64,000 nt of DNA from NCBI RefSeq assembly GCF_030817535.1, contig NZ_JAUSZL010000002.1, positions 3,782,001 through 3,846,000 of the forward strand, in the 5' to 3' direction. Below the pieces are notes generated by a model that did not search any database, was not told the DNA's origin, and worked only from the letters and a program-made list of their open reading frames with translations. This document shows, one piece after another, positions 51,090-60,446 of this stretch (positions are counted from its first letter, which is position 1; each line of letters starts with the position of its first letter). The stretch comes from Streptomyces sp. V3I8 (GTDB lineage Bacteria; Actinomycetota; Actinomycetes; Streptomycetales; Streptomycetaceae). The position numbers and the translations under genes are program-made.

Positions 51090-51131
51090 GCGGGCCTCTT
51101 GTCCTCGGGAGGTCGAGGACAAGAGGCCCGC
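51090..51131 (+). terminator. Very strong terminator hairpin
   Basis: GCGGGCCTCTTGTCCTCG (51090-51107) pairs perfectly over 18 bp with 51114-51131, loop GGAGGT. It lies 9 bases after the stop of the unknown gene and 23 bases before the methyltransferase GTG. Confidence 0.8.
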
Positions 51132-51154
51132 CCCCGCCGGAAGGAACCGCCCCT

Positions 51155-51814
51155 GTGCCCGCACACCACGACATCGCCGCCGAGACCGAGCTGTGGGACG
51201 CCTACGCGGCCTCCGCCTTCAAGGAGGACGCGGAGCCCGGCTTCTGCTGGACCCAGTACGCCGGTCACGGGCCCGGGCCCGAACTGCTCGGCGACGCCCC
51301 GCGTTCCGTGCTGGAGATCGGCTGCGGCACGGGGCGGGCCCTCGCGCACCTCGCTCGGCGCGGTGTCACCGCCCGCGGGGTGGACCTGTCTCCCGTCATG
51401 GTCGCGAAGGCCTCCGCGAAGTGGGCCGGCACCGGGGCGGAGTTCGTGTGCGCCGAGGTTCTGGAGTACCTGGGAGCGGATGAGCAGACGTACGACGCCG
51501 TCTGTTCGATGTTCGGGGCCGTCTGGTTCACCGATCCGGGCCGCCTCCTCCCGCTCGTCCGACGGCGGTTGCGGCCGGGCGGCGTCCTCGTCTTCTCGCA
51601 GCCGCCGGCCATCCCGGGCGCGTACGGGCCGCAGGGCATGTACAAGGGCGGCTTCGCGGGCAAGGCGATGTTCACCTACCGCTACAGCTACCGTCCGGCG
51701 GTGTGGGAACGGCTGCTCACCCGGGCCGGTTTCGCCACGGCCGACGCGCGGGTCCTGGACGCGCCGCACCCCGGGCACATCGGGACACTCCTCGTCCGCG
51801 CGGTCGCCCCATGA
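51155..51814 (+). CDS. Class I SAM-dependent methyltransferase
   Basis: 219 residues from GTG 51155 (AAGGAA 8 bases upstream). Motif I VLEIGCGTGRALAHLA, the acidic post-I GVDLSPVMV, motif III-like YDAVCSMFGAVWFTDP, and LRPGGVLVFSQPP. A small-molecule methyltransferase by fold; substrate unknown. The strong hairpin upstream means either its own promoter lies within the hairpin region or expression depends on read-through from 50580-51080. Confidence 0.88.
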   Translation: MPAHHDIAAETELWDAYAASAFKEDAEPGFCWTQYAGHGPGPELLGDAPRSVLEIGCGTGRALAHLARRGVTARGVDLSPVMVAKASAKWAGTGAEFVCAEVLEYLGADEQTYDAVCSMFGAVWFTDPGRLLPLVRRRLRPGGVLVFSQPPAIPGAYGPQGMYKGGFAGKAMFTYRYSYRPAVWERLLTRAGFATADARVLDAPHPGHIGTLLVRAVAP

Positions 51815-51858
51815 CCCGCCCATGACCCACCCTGTGCCCCGGTATGTGCCCAGCTCGG

Positions 51859-51888
51859 CACCGGGACACGGGATTCCGTGCCCCGGTG
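51859..51888 (+). terminator. Terminator after the methyltransferase
   Basis: CACCGGGACACGG (51859-51871) pairs with CCGTGCCCCGGTG (51876-51888) with one mismatch and a 4-base loop. The rest of the 291-base gap to the next gene shows nothing recognisable. Confidence 0.65.
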
Positions 51889-52105
51889 GTGCGCGACGTC
51901 TTTTAAATCCCTGAGGGAAAGAACCAACCCCGCCAAACCCCGCCGCAGGAGCCTGAGTTGCGGTGCCACTCGTTCGGGTGAGGAGGGCGTCAGGTGACCG
52001 GGTCGGTGGGGTACGGTCGCCGCAAACAACCACAGACAAGTCGGCCCCCGGCGAGACTCCACTCTCGACGAGGGCCTGACCAACCAAGAAGACGAGACCT
52101 TCCCG

Positions 52106-53086
52106 ATGGCTGATCCGCAGTCTAACGCTGCCCTGCCCGCGCACCAGTTGCCCGAGCCGCCCACGCCACCCGTGCCTCTCGCGCTCCCTCCGGATGCGCC
52201 GCGCGCCGGGGTCCTGCACGTGCGGCACCGGCACACCGAGCGGTACACGGTCGTCGGCAACCACCTCGCCCGGCATCCCCGCCTGTCGGCCGCGGCGATC
52301 GGTGTCGGTGTGTACATCCAGTCCCTCCCCGACGGCGCCTCCGTCACGATCAAGGCGCTGACGCTGCGCTTCCTGGAGGGCGAGGTGACGATCAGCAGGG
52401 CGTTGCGGGAACTGGAGCGGGAGGGGTATCTCGTCCGGCGCCGGGTGCCGCTCGGGGGCGGACGGATCGCCACGCGGACGGTGTTCCACGAGTGCCCCGG
52501 CGGCTCCGACACCCTCTCCGGCTCCGTCCCGGCGCGCGTGCCGCGTCCGGAGTCCTCGCGCCCCGTGCATGTGCCGCAGGCCGATACCGCACGCACGCCT
52601 TCCGAACGGCGGATTTTCCCGCCCCCGACCCCGGATGCGCCCCGGGCCCCGGATCCCCCGGACGCGGTTTCCGCCGCGCTTGCCGAACCCGCGCCCGGCG
52701 GTCCAGCAGCCGACCTGTTGGCCGGGCTCCGGCTCGTCGACTCGCGGCTCCTGCTGTCCGAGCGGGACGTACGGCGACTGGTTCCGTCGGTCGAGGACTG
52801 GTTCGCGCGCTCGGCGACGGCCGCGCAGATCGTCCGTACCCTCACCGCGGGTCTCCCGCCCGCTTCCACCCCCGTCCACCACCCGGGCCGCCTCCTGGAA
52901 CACCGCCTCGGAGCGCTGCTGCCGCCTCCGCTGCCCGTCCGTACGGCCACGCCACCCGAGGGGCCGCCCGTCGGGCGCCCGGCGCCCATGACGAACTGCG
53001 ACGGCTGCGACCGCGGCTTCCGGTCGCACGACCCCAGGGCCCGGTGCGCGGACTGTCGGGCCGATCGGCTCCGGTCGGCCGCCTGA
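52106..53086 (+). CDS. Helix-turn-helix replication/transcription-type protein
   Basis: 326 residues. Residues ~35-135 hold a winged helix-turn-helix (HTERYTVVGNHLARHPRLSA, LTLRFLEGEVTISRALRELEREGYLVRRR) of the type found in DnaD/replication-like or GntR-like Streptomyces proteins. A Pro-rich linker follows, then a conserved helix set (LLLSERDVRRLVPSVEDWFA) and a C-terminal zinc ribbon, CDGCDRGF and CADC. Many Streptomyces chromosomes carry several copies. DNA-binding is very likely; targets are unknown. Confidence 0.85.
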   Translation: MADPQSNAALPAHQLPEPPTPPVPLALPPDAPRAGVLHVRHRHTERYTVVGNHLARHPRLSAAAIGVGVYIQSLPDGASVTIKALTLRFLEGEVTISRALRELEREGYLVRRRVPLGGGRIATRTVFHECPGGSDTLSGSVPARVPRPESSRPVHVPQADTARTPSERRIFPPPTPDAPRAPDPPDAVSAALAEPAPGGPAADLLAGLRLVDSRLLLSERDVRRLVPSVEDWFARSATAAQIVRTLTAGLPPASTPVHHPGRLLEHRLGALLPPPLPVRTATPPEGPPVGRPAPMTNCDGCDRGFRSHDPRARCADCRADRLRSAA

Positions 53087-53094
53087 GCTCTCGC

Positions 53095-53223
53095 GTGGCG
53101 GTCGTCACGCCACCGGTCCGGTGGACTTCCGGCGTTCGCGGACGCGATGACCACGCCGGGCTCGCCGTCGCACCGGATGTCCGGGGGACGTTCGTCGGGT
53201 ACGTCGCGGAACAGGCAGGCTGA
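53095..53223 (+). pseudogene. Possible DUF397 remnant
   Basis: A 42-codon frame from GTG 53095 ends GRDDHAGLAVAPDVRGTFVG then YVAEQAG, which loosely resembles the DUF397 tail (VRDSK...LAxxPxxWxxFV). The Trp and Ser-Lys of the motif are missing. It could equally be spacer sequence; the remaining gap to the afsK stop at 53341 shows nothing. Confidence 0.3.
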
Positions 53224-53340
53224 GCCGGCGTGGCCGTGCGACAGGTGGCGCGGCTGATCGCGTTCCGCCTGTCCCGCTCACGTCCCCTGCGCCCCCGGCC
53301 CGGAAACGGTCCGTCGGCCTCCGGACAGGCCGCGCCCCGT

Positions 53341-55725
53341 TCAGGAGCGGGCCGTGCCCGTTCCCTTCTCCGCGTCCAGCGCGTACACGCAGCGGTCCTT
53401 GCTGCACGCGTACACCACTCCGTCCTTGACGACCGGGGGGCCGGTGATCTCGCCGCCGGTGGCGAGCTTCCAGCGCAGGCGGCCGTCGTCGGCCTTCAGG
53501 GTGTACAGGAGGTGGTCCGTCGAGCCGAAGTGGATCCGGCCCTCCGCGACCGTCGGCGCCCCCACCAGGTCGCCGCCCGCCTGGAAGCGCCACTTCGGTG
53601 TGCCGGTGACCGCGTCCAGTGTGTAGAGGCCCTTGCCGCTGCCCACGTGGACGTGCCCGGCCGAGACGAGGACAGGGTCGATGGACGAGCGGGCCTCGGT
53701 CGCGATGCGCCAGCGGTCGCGGCCGTCGGTGGCGTCGAGGGCGTACACCGTGCCGAGGTAGTCGGCGAGGTACACCCCGCCGCCCGTGACGGCCGGTCCC
53801 GGCACGAAGGCCGGCGGGCTGAGGAAGACGGCGGGCGCCTCGAAGTGCCAGCGGACGTGCCCGCCGGCGATGTCGACGGCGAGGACACGCGTCCCGGCCG
53901 ACACGTACACGTATCCGTCGTCGGCGTGGGTGACCCGGACAGGTACGCCGCCGCAGGAGGCCGCGTCGCCGATGGGGTACGACCAGCGCTCCTCACCCGT
54001 ACGGGCCTCCAGGGCGCGCAGCCGGGCGTCCTTCCAGACGTAGACCGTGCCGTCGTGGACGGCCGGTCCCGCCTCGGGCGACTCGAAGTCGGTCTGGGTG
54101 CCGGTGATCTCCCAGAGCTTCTGCCCGTTGGCGGCCTCCCAGGCCTGTACGCCGCCGCCGCGGGTGCCGGTGACGACCGTGCCGCGGTCGGCCTTGAGCG
54201 AGTACACCCACGCGTCGGTCGGCAGCCGCCACAGGTCGGTGCCCGTGCGCGCGTCCAGGGCGAAGAGGGTCGGCCCGTCGGAGGCGTGCACGCGGCCGTC
54301 GGCGACCGCCATCGACCAGGCGACGTCGCGCGTCTTGAAGCGGCGCCGGCCGGTGGCGACGTCCAGCGCGTGCACCTCGAAGGAGGTGACGTAGACCAGG
54401 TCGCCGGCGACGGCGGGCGTCCCCCACACATCGTTCGACATGCGGAAACGCCATGGCCGCCAGGACGCACCGCCGTCCGGCCCGGCGGCGGGCGCCGGTA
54501 CGGGGACGGGGCCGGGCCCCGCCGAGTCGGCGCCGTTCACACCGGGGCGCGGCCGGGACCAGGAGGCCGCGAGCCCGGCCTCCGGGGGAGGCGCCTGCAC
54601 GGCCGCGGCGCGGGCGTCGGCGACGCGCGGCCCGGGCCCGATCGGCACCTGGGCGCCGGCCAGACGCACGGGACCGGTGTCGGGCGCGCCGCCGTGCCGG
54701 CCGGCTCCCGCGCCGACCGGCACGGCGGGCCTGGGGGGCACGGGCGGGTCGTGGGGCGGCGGGGGCGGCACCACGGCCACCCCGCGGCCGCCGCTGCGGC
54801 CGGGGCCGGACGGCGGCTTCGGCGTCGGACGCCCGCCGCGCCGGGTCTCTATCAGGCTGACGGCCCGTTCGGGCAGCCACGCCGACGCCGTACCGCTGTC
54901 GTCGGAGCCGGAGTTGAAGAGGTGGGGTGCCAGCTGGGCCTGGAGGTCGGCCGGGTTGGGGCGGGCCGTCGCGTCCATCTGCATACAGGACTCGATCAGC
55001 GGACGCAGCTCGTCCGGCAGGCCTTCGAGGTTCGGGCCCTCCCTGAGCAGCATGAAGACGGTCTCGACGGGATTGGCGCCGTGATAGGGCGCGTGCCCGG
55101 TGGCGGCGAAGACGAGCATCGAGGCGAGCGAGAAGACATCGCTCGCGCCGGTGACGCTGCGGGAGTCCTTCGCCTGCTCGGGTGACATGTAGGCGGGGGT
55201 GCCGACGGCGACGTTCGTCATCGTCAGACGCGTGTTCGACACGCCGGAGGCGATACCGAAGTCGATGACGCGCGGCCCGTCCTCCACGACGAGGACGTTC
55301 GACGGCTTCAGGTCGCGGTGGACGAGGCCCGCGCCGTGGATGGACTGCAGCGCCTCGGCGACCCCGGCCGCGAGCCAGCGCACCGCCTGGGCCGGCAGCG
55401 GCCCGCACTCGGTCACTATCTCCTCGAGGGAGGGCGCGGGCACGTAGGCGGTGGCCAGCCAGGGCACGGCCGCGCGCGCGTCGGCGTCGACCACGGCCGC
55501 CGTGTAGAAGCCGGACACGGCGCGGGCCGCCTCGACCTCGCGCGAGAAGCGGACGCGGAACAGCTGGTCCTCGGCGAGCTCGGTCCTGACGGTCTTGATC
55601 GCCACCCGCCGGCCCGAGGCCGAGCGCGCGAGATAGACCAGCCCCATGCCGCCGGCGCCCAGCCGTCCCAGCACCTCGAACGGCCCGATCCGCCGCGGAT
55701 CGTGCTGTGTCAGCTGATCCACCAC
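53341..55725 (-). CDS. afsK: AfsK, Ser/Thr protein kinase with PQQ-type propeller
   Basis: 794 residues from GTG 55725. Kinase domain (1-~270): [59 protein letters not shown] Pro/Gly-rich linker follows (~305-425), then beta-propeller repeats of the PQQ type (units such as [30 protein letters not shown]). Start ([20 protein letters not shown]), architecture and size fit S. coelicolor AfsK (about 799 residues), which phosphorylates AfsR in response to signals that may include SAM. Here it lies about 16 kb from afsS, not next to it. Confidence 0.93.
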   Translation of the reverse strand: MVDQLTQHDPRRIGPFEVLGRLGAGGMGLVYLARSASGRRVAIKTVRTELAEDQLFRVRFSREVEAARAVSGFYTAAVVDADARAAVPWLATAYVPAPSLEEIVTECGPLPAQAVRWLAAGVAEALQSIHGAGLVHRDLKPSNVLVVEDGPRVIDFGIASGVSNTRLTMTNVAVGTPAYMSPEQAKDSRSVTGASDVFSLASMLVFAATGHAPYHGANPVETVFMLLREGPNLEGLPDELRPLIESCMQMDATARPNPADLQAQLAPHLFNSGSDDSGTASAWLPERAVSLIETRRGGRPTPKPPSGPGRSGGRGVAVVPPPPPHDPPVPPRPAVPVGAGAGRHGGAPDTGPVRLAGAQVPIGPGPRVADARAAAVQAPPPEAGLAASWSRPRPGVNGADSAGPGPVPVPAPAAGPDGGASWRPWRFRMSNDVWGTPAVAGDLVYVTSFEVHALDVATGRRRFKTRDVAWSMAVADGRVHASDGPTLFALDARTGTDLWRLPTDAWVYSLKADRGTVVTGTRGGGVQAWEAANGQKLWEITGTQTDFESPEAGPAVHDGTVYVWKDARLRALEARTGEERWSYPIGDAASCGGVPVRVTHADDGYVYVSAGTRVLAVDIAGGHVRWHFEAPAVFLSPPAFVPGPAVTGGGVYLADYLGTVYALDATDGRDRWRIATEARSSIDPVLVSAGHVHVGSGKGLYTLDAVTGTPKWRFQAGGDLVGAPTVAEGRIHFGSTDHLLYTLKADDGRLRWKLATGGEITGPPVVKDGVVYACSKDRCVYALDAEKGTGTARS

Positions 55726-56043
55726 TTGCCTGCCACCTCCCCGTACGCGGCCGCGCTTCCAGCCACCGCTCCAGCCATCGCCCCTGCCGCAGCTCCGGCC
55801 ACTGCGCAGCGTCTCACCACCGAACCGCTCCGGCGGCACGCACCCCGATTCTTCCTGGCCGGGGCTCCGGTGGCGAACCCGGGACCGAATCGGGATGTCT
55901 CCCGCCATTCTCGGGCAAAAAGACCGGCCGTTCCTTGCTTTCCAGCGTAGGCCGGGACCTTTTCGCCGCCTTTCGCAGCATGTCGTACGGGTTTCAGTGC
56001 TGAGCTGCGCCCGTCGCGGCCGTCGAGAAACCTGAAATTCCGT
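55726..56043. other. Intergenic region upstream of afsK
   Basis: About 320 bases without a credible gene. It must hold the afsK promoter (minus strand); no clear -35/-10 pair stands out. AT-richer stretches occur at ~55910-55940 and 56025-56042. Confidence 0.5.
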
Positions 56044-56073
56044 GCCGGGGCACGGCTCAGGCCGTGCCCCGGC
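56044..56073. terminator. Terminator overlapping the VOC gene stop
   Basis: GCCGGGGCACGG (56044-56055) pairs with CCGTGCCCCGGC (56062-56073), loop CTCAGG, which contains the stop codon of the VOC gene. Confidence 0.7.
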
Positions 56074-57628
56074 GCTGGATCAGCGCGAAGGACGCCCCCT
56101 GATTGTCACTGACGACGGCCACGCGGCCGTACGACGTGTCGAAGGGCGGCGCCTGGACGCGGCCGCCGAGCCGTGTCACCGCCGCGAGCGCGGCCTCGCA
56201 GTCCCGCACGCCGAAATGCACGAGGAAGTGGGGCGGCATCTCGGGCGGGAAGACGTCGGTGACGGGGGCGCGGCCGAATTCGCGGGTGACGCCGGGCCCG
56301 AAGAGGGCGTCGCGGAAGAGGCCGGGGTAGAAGGCGTCGGCGGCCGCCGTGTCGCGGGCGTACAGCTCGACCCAGCCGAAGGTGCCCGGGGTGAAGGCGC
56401 CCGGCTCGCGCCGGTCGCCGAAACCGGGGTGCGTACCGGCCTGCCAGAGCCCGAAGACCGCGCCCTCGGGGTCGGCGGCGAGGGCGCTGGTCCCGTACGG
56501 GCCCACCGGCACGGGTGCCGTGACGATCTGGCCGCCTCCTTCGCGGATGCGGTCGCTCAGGTCGCGGGCGTCCGGGGTGGCGAAGTGGACCGTCCACACG
56601 GTGGGCATCCGCCCGTCCCGCTTCGGCACGAGGGCGGCGACGGGCTCGCCGTCGAGACACGCCCACGCGGCCCCGCGATACGCCCCTGCGTCCCGCTCCC
56701 CGCCTCGGTCCCGGTCCCGCTCCCCGCCTCCGTCCCCGTCCCCGTCCCCGTCCCGCCACCGGCTCGCGTCCTGCGGCCGGCTCCCGCCCGCCTGCCGGCT
56801 CCCGCCCGGCCGCAGGTTCTCGCCCGGCCGCAGGTTCTCACCCTGCGGCCGGCCTCCGGCCGGGTTCCTGCCTCCGGCCCGCGGCCCGCTGTCGGCTTGG
56901 TGCCCGCCTTGGGTCCCGAGTCCCTCATCGGGCCGCCGGCCACCCTCGGCCCGAAGCCTGGCTTCGGCCTGCGGCCCGCTGTCGGCTTGGTGCCCACCTT
57001 CGGCCTGCGGTCCGCCTTCGTTTTGCGGCCGGCCTCCGGCCGGGTGTCCGCCTTCGGCCCGCGGCCCGCTGTCGGCTTGGTGCCCGCCTTGGGTCCCGAG
57101 TCCCTCATCGGGCCGCCGGCCACCCTCGGCCCGAAGCCTGGCTTCGGCCTGCGGTCCGCCGTCGGCCCGGTGATCGCCCTGGGCCAGCCGGCCGTCGCCG
57201 GGCCGCAGGCCGTCGTCGGCCCGGTGCCGGCCCTCGGCCTGCGGTCCGCCCTCGGCCGCAGGCCCGTCCTGGGCCCGCGGCCCGTTTCCGGCCTGCGGTC
57301 CGCTTTCGGCTCGATGCCCGCTCCTGGAGGGATCCGCAGGGGCGGTGGCACCCGCCGCCGGGTCCGTGGGACCGGCGGGGCCAGTGGGGTCGCCAGGATC
57401 CGTAAGGCCGGTCGGAGCCGCTCCGCCGACGGGGTCGTTCGAGGCCGCGGGGTCACTCCGGGGCGCAGGGCCGTTCGGGGTCGCGGGGGCGTTCGGGGGT
57501 GCGGGGGCGAAGGTCCAGCCGAAGAGTTCGGCGTAGAAGCGCTTGCCCGCCTCCACGTCCGGCAGCTGGGCGTCGATCCAGCAGGGGACGCCCTCGGCGA
57601 ACGCGGCAGAGCCTTCAGATCCAGCCAT
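56057..57628 (-). CDS. VOC-family (glyoxalase-like) protein split by a repeat insertion
   Basis: 523 residues, about twice the usual ~260 of this two-domain VOC type. Residues 1-41 ([28 protein letters not shown]) start the first VOC module; residues ~42-315 are a Gly/Pro/Ala/Glu low-complexity insert; the fold resumes at [20 protein letters not shown] and continues through [24 protein letters not shown] to [14 protein letters not shown]. The insert sits where relatives have a short loop and contains a ~100-bp perfect direct repeat. Enzymatic substrate unknown. Frame is kept throughout, so the protein could still fold with a long disordered loop. Confidence 0.85.
   Translation of the reverse strand: MAGSEGSAAFAEGVPCWIDAQLPDVEAGKRFYAELFGWTFAPAPPNAPATPNGPAPRSDPAASNDPVGGAAPTGLTDPGDPTGPAGPTDPAAGATAPADPSRSGHRAESGPQAGNGPRAQDGPAAEGGPQAEGRHRADDGLRPGDGRLAQGDHRADGGPQAEARLRAEGGRRPDEGLGTQGGHQADSGPRAEGGHPAGGRPQNEGGPQAEGGHQADSGPQAEARLRAEGGRRPDEGLGTQGGHQADSGPRAGGRNPAGGRPQGENLRPGENLRPGGSRQAGGSRPQDASRWRDGDGDGDGGGERDRDRGGERDAGAYRGAAWACLDGEPVAALVPKRDGRMPTVWTVHFATPDARDLSDRIREGGGQIVTAPVPVGPYGTSALAADPEGAVFGLWQAGTHPGFGDRREPGAFTPGTFGWVELYARDTAAADAFYPGLFRDALFGPGVTREFGRAPVTDVFPPEMPPHFLVHFGVRDCEAALAAVTRLGGRVQAPPFDTSYGRVAVVSDNQGASFALIQRRGTA
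56877..57154 (-). repeat. 180-bp-period direct repeat inside the VOC gene
   Basis: Bases 56877-56974 recur identically at 57057-57154. The period of exactly 180 bp (60 codons) preserves the frame. Shorter GGCCTGCGGTCCGCC-like units continue on both sides. Confidence 0.85.
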
Positions 57629-57752
57629 GCGGCCAAGTTAACGGCGTTCCACACATCCCGCAGGGCGGGCGGCGGCCCCGCCCCCGAGGCCGCGCACCCC
57701 ATTTGCAGTCGGCCGAATAGCGCTCCGATCACCCCTCGGTAAGCTGACCGGC

Positions 57753-58400
57753 ATGACAGGACAAGTGCGTACCGTCGACGGCCGTGTGGCCGGTCGGCGC
57801 GGGCAGGCGACGCGGCAGAAGCTGCTCGACTGCCTCAGCGAGATGCTCAGCTCCTCGCCCTACCGCGACGTCAAAGTCATCGACGTCGCACGGAAAGCGG
57901 GCACTTCACCGGCGACCTTCTACCAGTACTTCCCGGACGTCGAGGGCGCCGTCCTGGAGATCGCCGAGCAAATGGCGGCGGAGGGGGCCGGGTTGACCGA
58001 GCTCCTCGCCGGGCGCTCCTGGGTCGGCAAGGCGGGCTGGCAGACCGCGCAGGAACTCGTGGACGGGTTCCTCGAGTTCTGGCGCAAAAACGATGCCATC
58101 CTGCGGGTCGTCGACCTGGGCGCCGCCGAGGGCGACAAACGCTTCTACAAGATCCGTATGAAGATCCTGAACTCCGTGAACAACTCCCTCACGGACACGG
58201 TCAAGGAGCTCCAGGCGAAGGGCAGGGTCGACAAGGACGTCAACCCGGCCGCGATGGCCGGTTCCCTGGTGGCGATGCTCGCGGCGGTGGCTTCGCACCA
58301 GAAGGGCTTCCAGACGTGGGGCGTCAAGCAGGCCGAACTGAGGCCCAACCTGGCCCAGTTGGTCTACCTGGGCGTGACGGGCAAGAAGCCGACGAAATAG
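57753..58400 (+). CDS. TetR-family regulator
   Basis: 215 residues from ATG 57753. Helix-turn-helix: ATRQKLLDCLSEMLSSSPYR, VIDVARKAGTSPATFYQYF, then a TetR C-terminal domain with GFLEFWRKNDAILRVVDLGA and VNPAAMAGSLVAMLAAVASH. It is divergent from the VOC gene and adjacent to the Ddn/acyl-CoA dehydrogenase operon, so it is the nearest candidate for the repressor of the 15-bp palindrome regulon. No palindrome of that type is seen in its own promoter, so it would not be autoregulated by it. Confidence 0.92.
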   Translation: MTGQVRTVDGRVAGRRGQATRQKLLDCLSEMLSSSPYRDVKVIDVARKAGTSPATFYQYFPDVEGAVLEIAEQMAAEGAGLTELLAGRSWVGKAGWQTAQELVDGFLEFWRKNDAILRVVDLGAAEGDKRFYKIRMKILNSVNNSLTDTVKELQAKGRVDKDVNPAAMAGSLVAMLAAVASHQKGFQTWGVKQAELRPNLAQLVYLGVTGKKPTK

Positions 58401-58435
58401 CCCTCGCGCACGTTTCCCGGTACACGTCCTGTCAC

Positions 58436-58471
58436 ACAGGCGGCAGTCCACCCCGGTGGACTGCCGCCTGT
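58436..58471. terminator. Bidirectional terminator hairpin
   Basis: ACAGGCGGCAGTCCACC (58436-58452) pairs perfectly over 17 bases with 58455-58471, between the convergent TetR and Ddn-type genes; the central bases must open to form the loop. Confidence 0.75.
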
Positions 58472-58531
58472 CGCATCCCCGGTCCCGCCCCGCCCCGGGC
58501 CCGCTCCCGCGCGTCCGTCATCTCCGTACGA

Positions 58532-59110
58532 TCATCTCCGTACGATCCGGAAGACGCGGATCTCCCGGTCCACCCGCGCCTGGTAGGCCGCGTACGGCGG
58601 CCAGAACTCCAGCAGCGCCGCCCATGCCGCGTCCCGCTCCGCACCGCGCAGGAGCCGGGCGGTCACCGGGACGTCCCGGCCCTTCCAGTTGATCCGCGCC
58701 TCGGGCTGGGCGAGCAGGTTGCCGGTCCAGGCCGGGTGGTCCGTGCGTCCGAAGTTGGACCCGACGAGGAGCCAGCTCCCGGGCGCTCCGCCGCCGTCAC
58801 GCCCCTCCGGCATGCAGGCGAGCGGCGTACGGCGCGGCAGCCCGCTCCTCGCGCCCCGCGCCGTGAGGACGACACCGGGCAGCAGCTGGGCGCTGAGCAG
58901 CACCTTCCCGCGGCTCAGCCGGTGCACGGCACGGTCGAGCGCGGGCACGACATGCGGTGCGACCTTCGCGAAACCGCGCGTCGAGGACACCTTCTGGACC
59001 AGCCGCACCCCGGGGGACCAGGAGCGGCCCGCCCCGGAGGACGATTCGGGACCCGGGGACGAAGGTGGGGGCGGGGGCGAGGACGGGAGCGGGGGCGGGG
59101 GCGGGGGCAT
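58532..59110 (-). CDS. Ddn-type F420-dependent nitroreductase/quinone reductase family protein
   Basis: 192 residues. After a Pro/Ser-rich N-terminus (residues 1-20) comes the split beta-barrel PF04075 pattern: LLPGVVLTARGARSGLPRRTPLAC, WLLVGSNFGRTDHPAWTGNLLAQPEA, GRDVPVTARLLRGAERD, and a terminal FWPPYAAYQARVDREIRVF. Family members bind F420H2 and reduce quinones or nitro compounds at the membrane. Its ATG overlaps by one base the stop of the acyl-CoA dehydrogenase gene, so they are one operon. The proline tract reflects simple CCCCCG DNA repeats and may vary between strains. Confidence 0.88.
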   Translation of the reverse strand: MPPPPPPLPSSPPPPPSSPGPESSSGAGRSWSPGVRLVQKVSSTRGFAKVAPHVVPALDRAVHRLSRGKVLLSAQLLPGVVLTARGARSGLPRRTPLACMPEGRDGGGAPGSWLLVGSNFGRTDHPAWTGNLLAQPEARINWKGRDVPVTARLLRGAERDAAWAALLEFWPPYAAYQARVDREIRVFRIVRR

Positions 59111-60291
59111 CAGACCGTCACCTCCCCGCCGTCGAACAGCCGCGCTTCCCGCGCCGCGTACGCGCGCAGCCGGTGCACCGGACCGAAGAGGAGTTCGTCG
59201 CCGGCCGCCCGCTTGAAGTACAGGTGCGCCTCGTGCTCCCAGGTGAACCCGATCCCGCCGTGCAGCTGGACGGCCTCGGAGGCGGTGGTGCGCAGCGCCT
59301 CCAGGGCCTGTGCGAGGGCGAGCCCACCGGTCCTCTCGTGGCCCCGGACGGTCGCCCAGGCCGCGTAGTAGGCGGCCGAGCGGGCGCCCTGCACCTGTAC
59401 GTACAGGTCGGCCAGCCGGTGCTGCACCGCCTGGAACGACCCGATCGCCCGCCCGAACTGCTCGCGCTGCTTCACGTACTCCACGGTCCGCCCGAGTACG
59501 CGGTCCGCGGCGCCGACCGCCTCCGCCGCGAGGACGGTCGCGGCGGAGTCGCCCACGGCGGCGAGGACCGCGGCGACGTCGGCGTCCTCGTCGTCGCCCA
59601 GCAATTGCGCTGCCACGTCGCGGAGTTGGACGCGGCCCTGCGAGCGGGTCCCGTCGAGGGTGGTCAGCCGTGCGCGGATGGCCCCCTCACCGACGAGGAA
59701 GAAGAGGGTGCGCGGCCGGGCGAAGCCCCCGGTGCGCGCGGCGACGAGCAGCAGGTCCGCGTGGTGTCCGTCGAGCACCTGGTCGACCTGCCCGTACAGC
59801 CGCCACCCGCCGTCGGCCTGCCGCGCCTGTACGCCGCCCGCGCGCCCGCCGCCCGCCCAGTCACCGTGGTTGCCGCCGGTCAGGCCGAGGGCGGTGGTCA
59901 GGGCCGCACCCGGTACGGCGAGGGCGGCGGTGAGTTCGCCGGAGGCGATACGGGGCAGCAGTGCGGCGTGCTGGGCCGGGGTGCCGAGCGCCAGGACGAG
60001 GGGCGCGCACAGAACGGCCGTGGCGAGCAGTGGCGAGGGGGCGAGGGAGCGGCCCAGTTCCTCGGCGGCGAGGGCGAGTTCGGTCGTCGTGCAGCCCACT
60101 CCCCCGTACGCCTCGGGGAGGGCGAGTCCGGGCAGGCCGAGCTGCTGGGCGAGGGATTCCCAGAGGGCGGGGTCGTAGCCGTCCGCGGTCCCCGTGGCGG
60201 CCCTGACGTCCTCCGGGCCGCAGCGTTTGAGGAGCAGTTCGCGCAGGGTACGGCGGATCTCGTCCTGTTCCGCGGTGAAGGTGGCGTCCAT
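59110..60291 (-). CDS. Acyl-CoA dehydrogenase
   Basis: 393 residues. N-terminal helices (TAEQDEIRRTLRELLLKRC), LGLPGLALPEAYGGVGCTTTELALAAEELG, the beta domain, and the FAD-binding C-terminal part: VEYVKQREQFGRAIGSFQAVQHRLADLY and EAVQLHGGIGFTWEHEAHLYFKRA. It resembles FadE28-like enzymes that act as heteromers on sterol side chains, with a degenerate partner elsewhere; no second subunit is seen here. GGGGAGGAG precedes the ATG. A regulon palindrome lies 81 bases upstream. Confidence 0.92.
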   Translation of the reverse strand: MDATFTAEQDEIRRTLRELLLKRCGPEDVRAATGTADGYDPALWESLAQQLGLPGLALPEAYGGVGCTTTELALAAEELGRSLAPSPLLATAVLCAPLVLALGTPAQHAALLPRIASGELTAALAVPGAALTTALGLTGGNHGDWAGGGRAGGVQARQADGGWRLYGQVDQVLDGHHADLLLVAARTGGFARPRTLFFLVGEGAIRARLTTLDGTRSQGRVQLRDVAAQLLGDDEDADVAAVLAAVGDSAATVLAAEAVGAADRVLGRTVEYVKQREQFGRAIGSFQAVQHRLADLYVQVQGARSAAYYAAWATVRGHERTGGLALAQALEALRTTASEAVQLHGGIGFTWEHEAHLYFKRAAGDELLFGPVHRLRAYAAREARLFDGGEVTV

Positions 60292-60371
60292 CGGCGGGCT
60301 CCTCCCCGGGCCGGGCGGGTGTCCGGCGGCCGGTTCCCTGCGAGCGGTCGCCCGGCCCCCGGACCCCTGAT

Positions 60372-60386
60372 CTGACGGGTCGTCAT
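60372..60386. promoter_or_regulatory. Regulon palindrome, site 8
   Basis: CTGACGGGTCGTCAT, 81 bases before the acyl-CoA dehydrogenase start, in the divergent promoter region. Confidence 0.65.
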
Positions 60387-60446
60387 ATTAGAGCGGCGAC
60401 CGGCGGATGCACAGGGTCGTGACGTCCACTGCGGTCCTCTCAGGAT

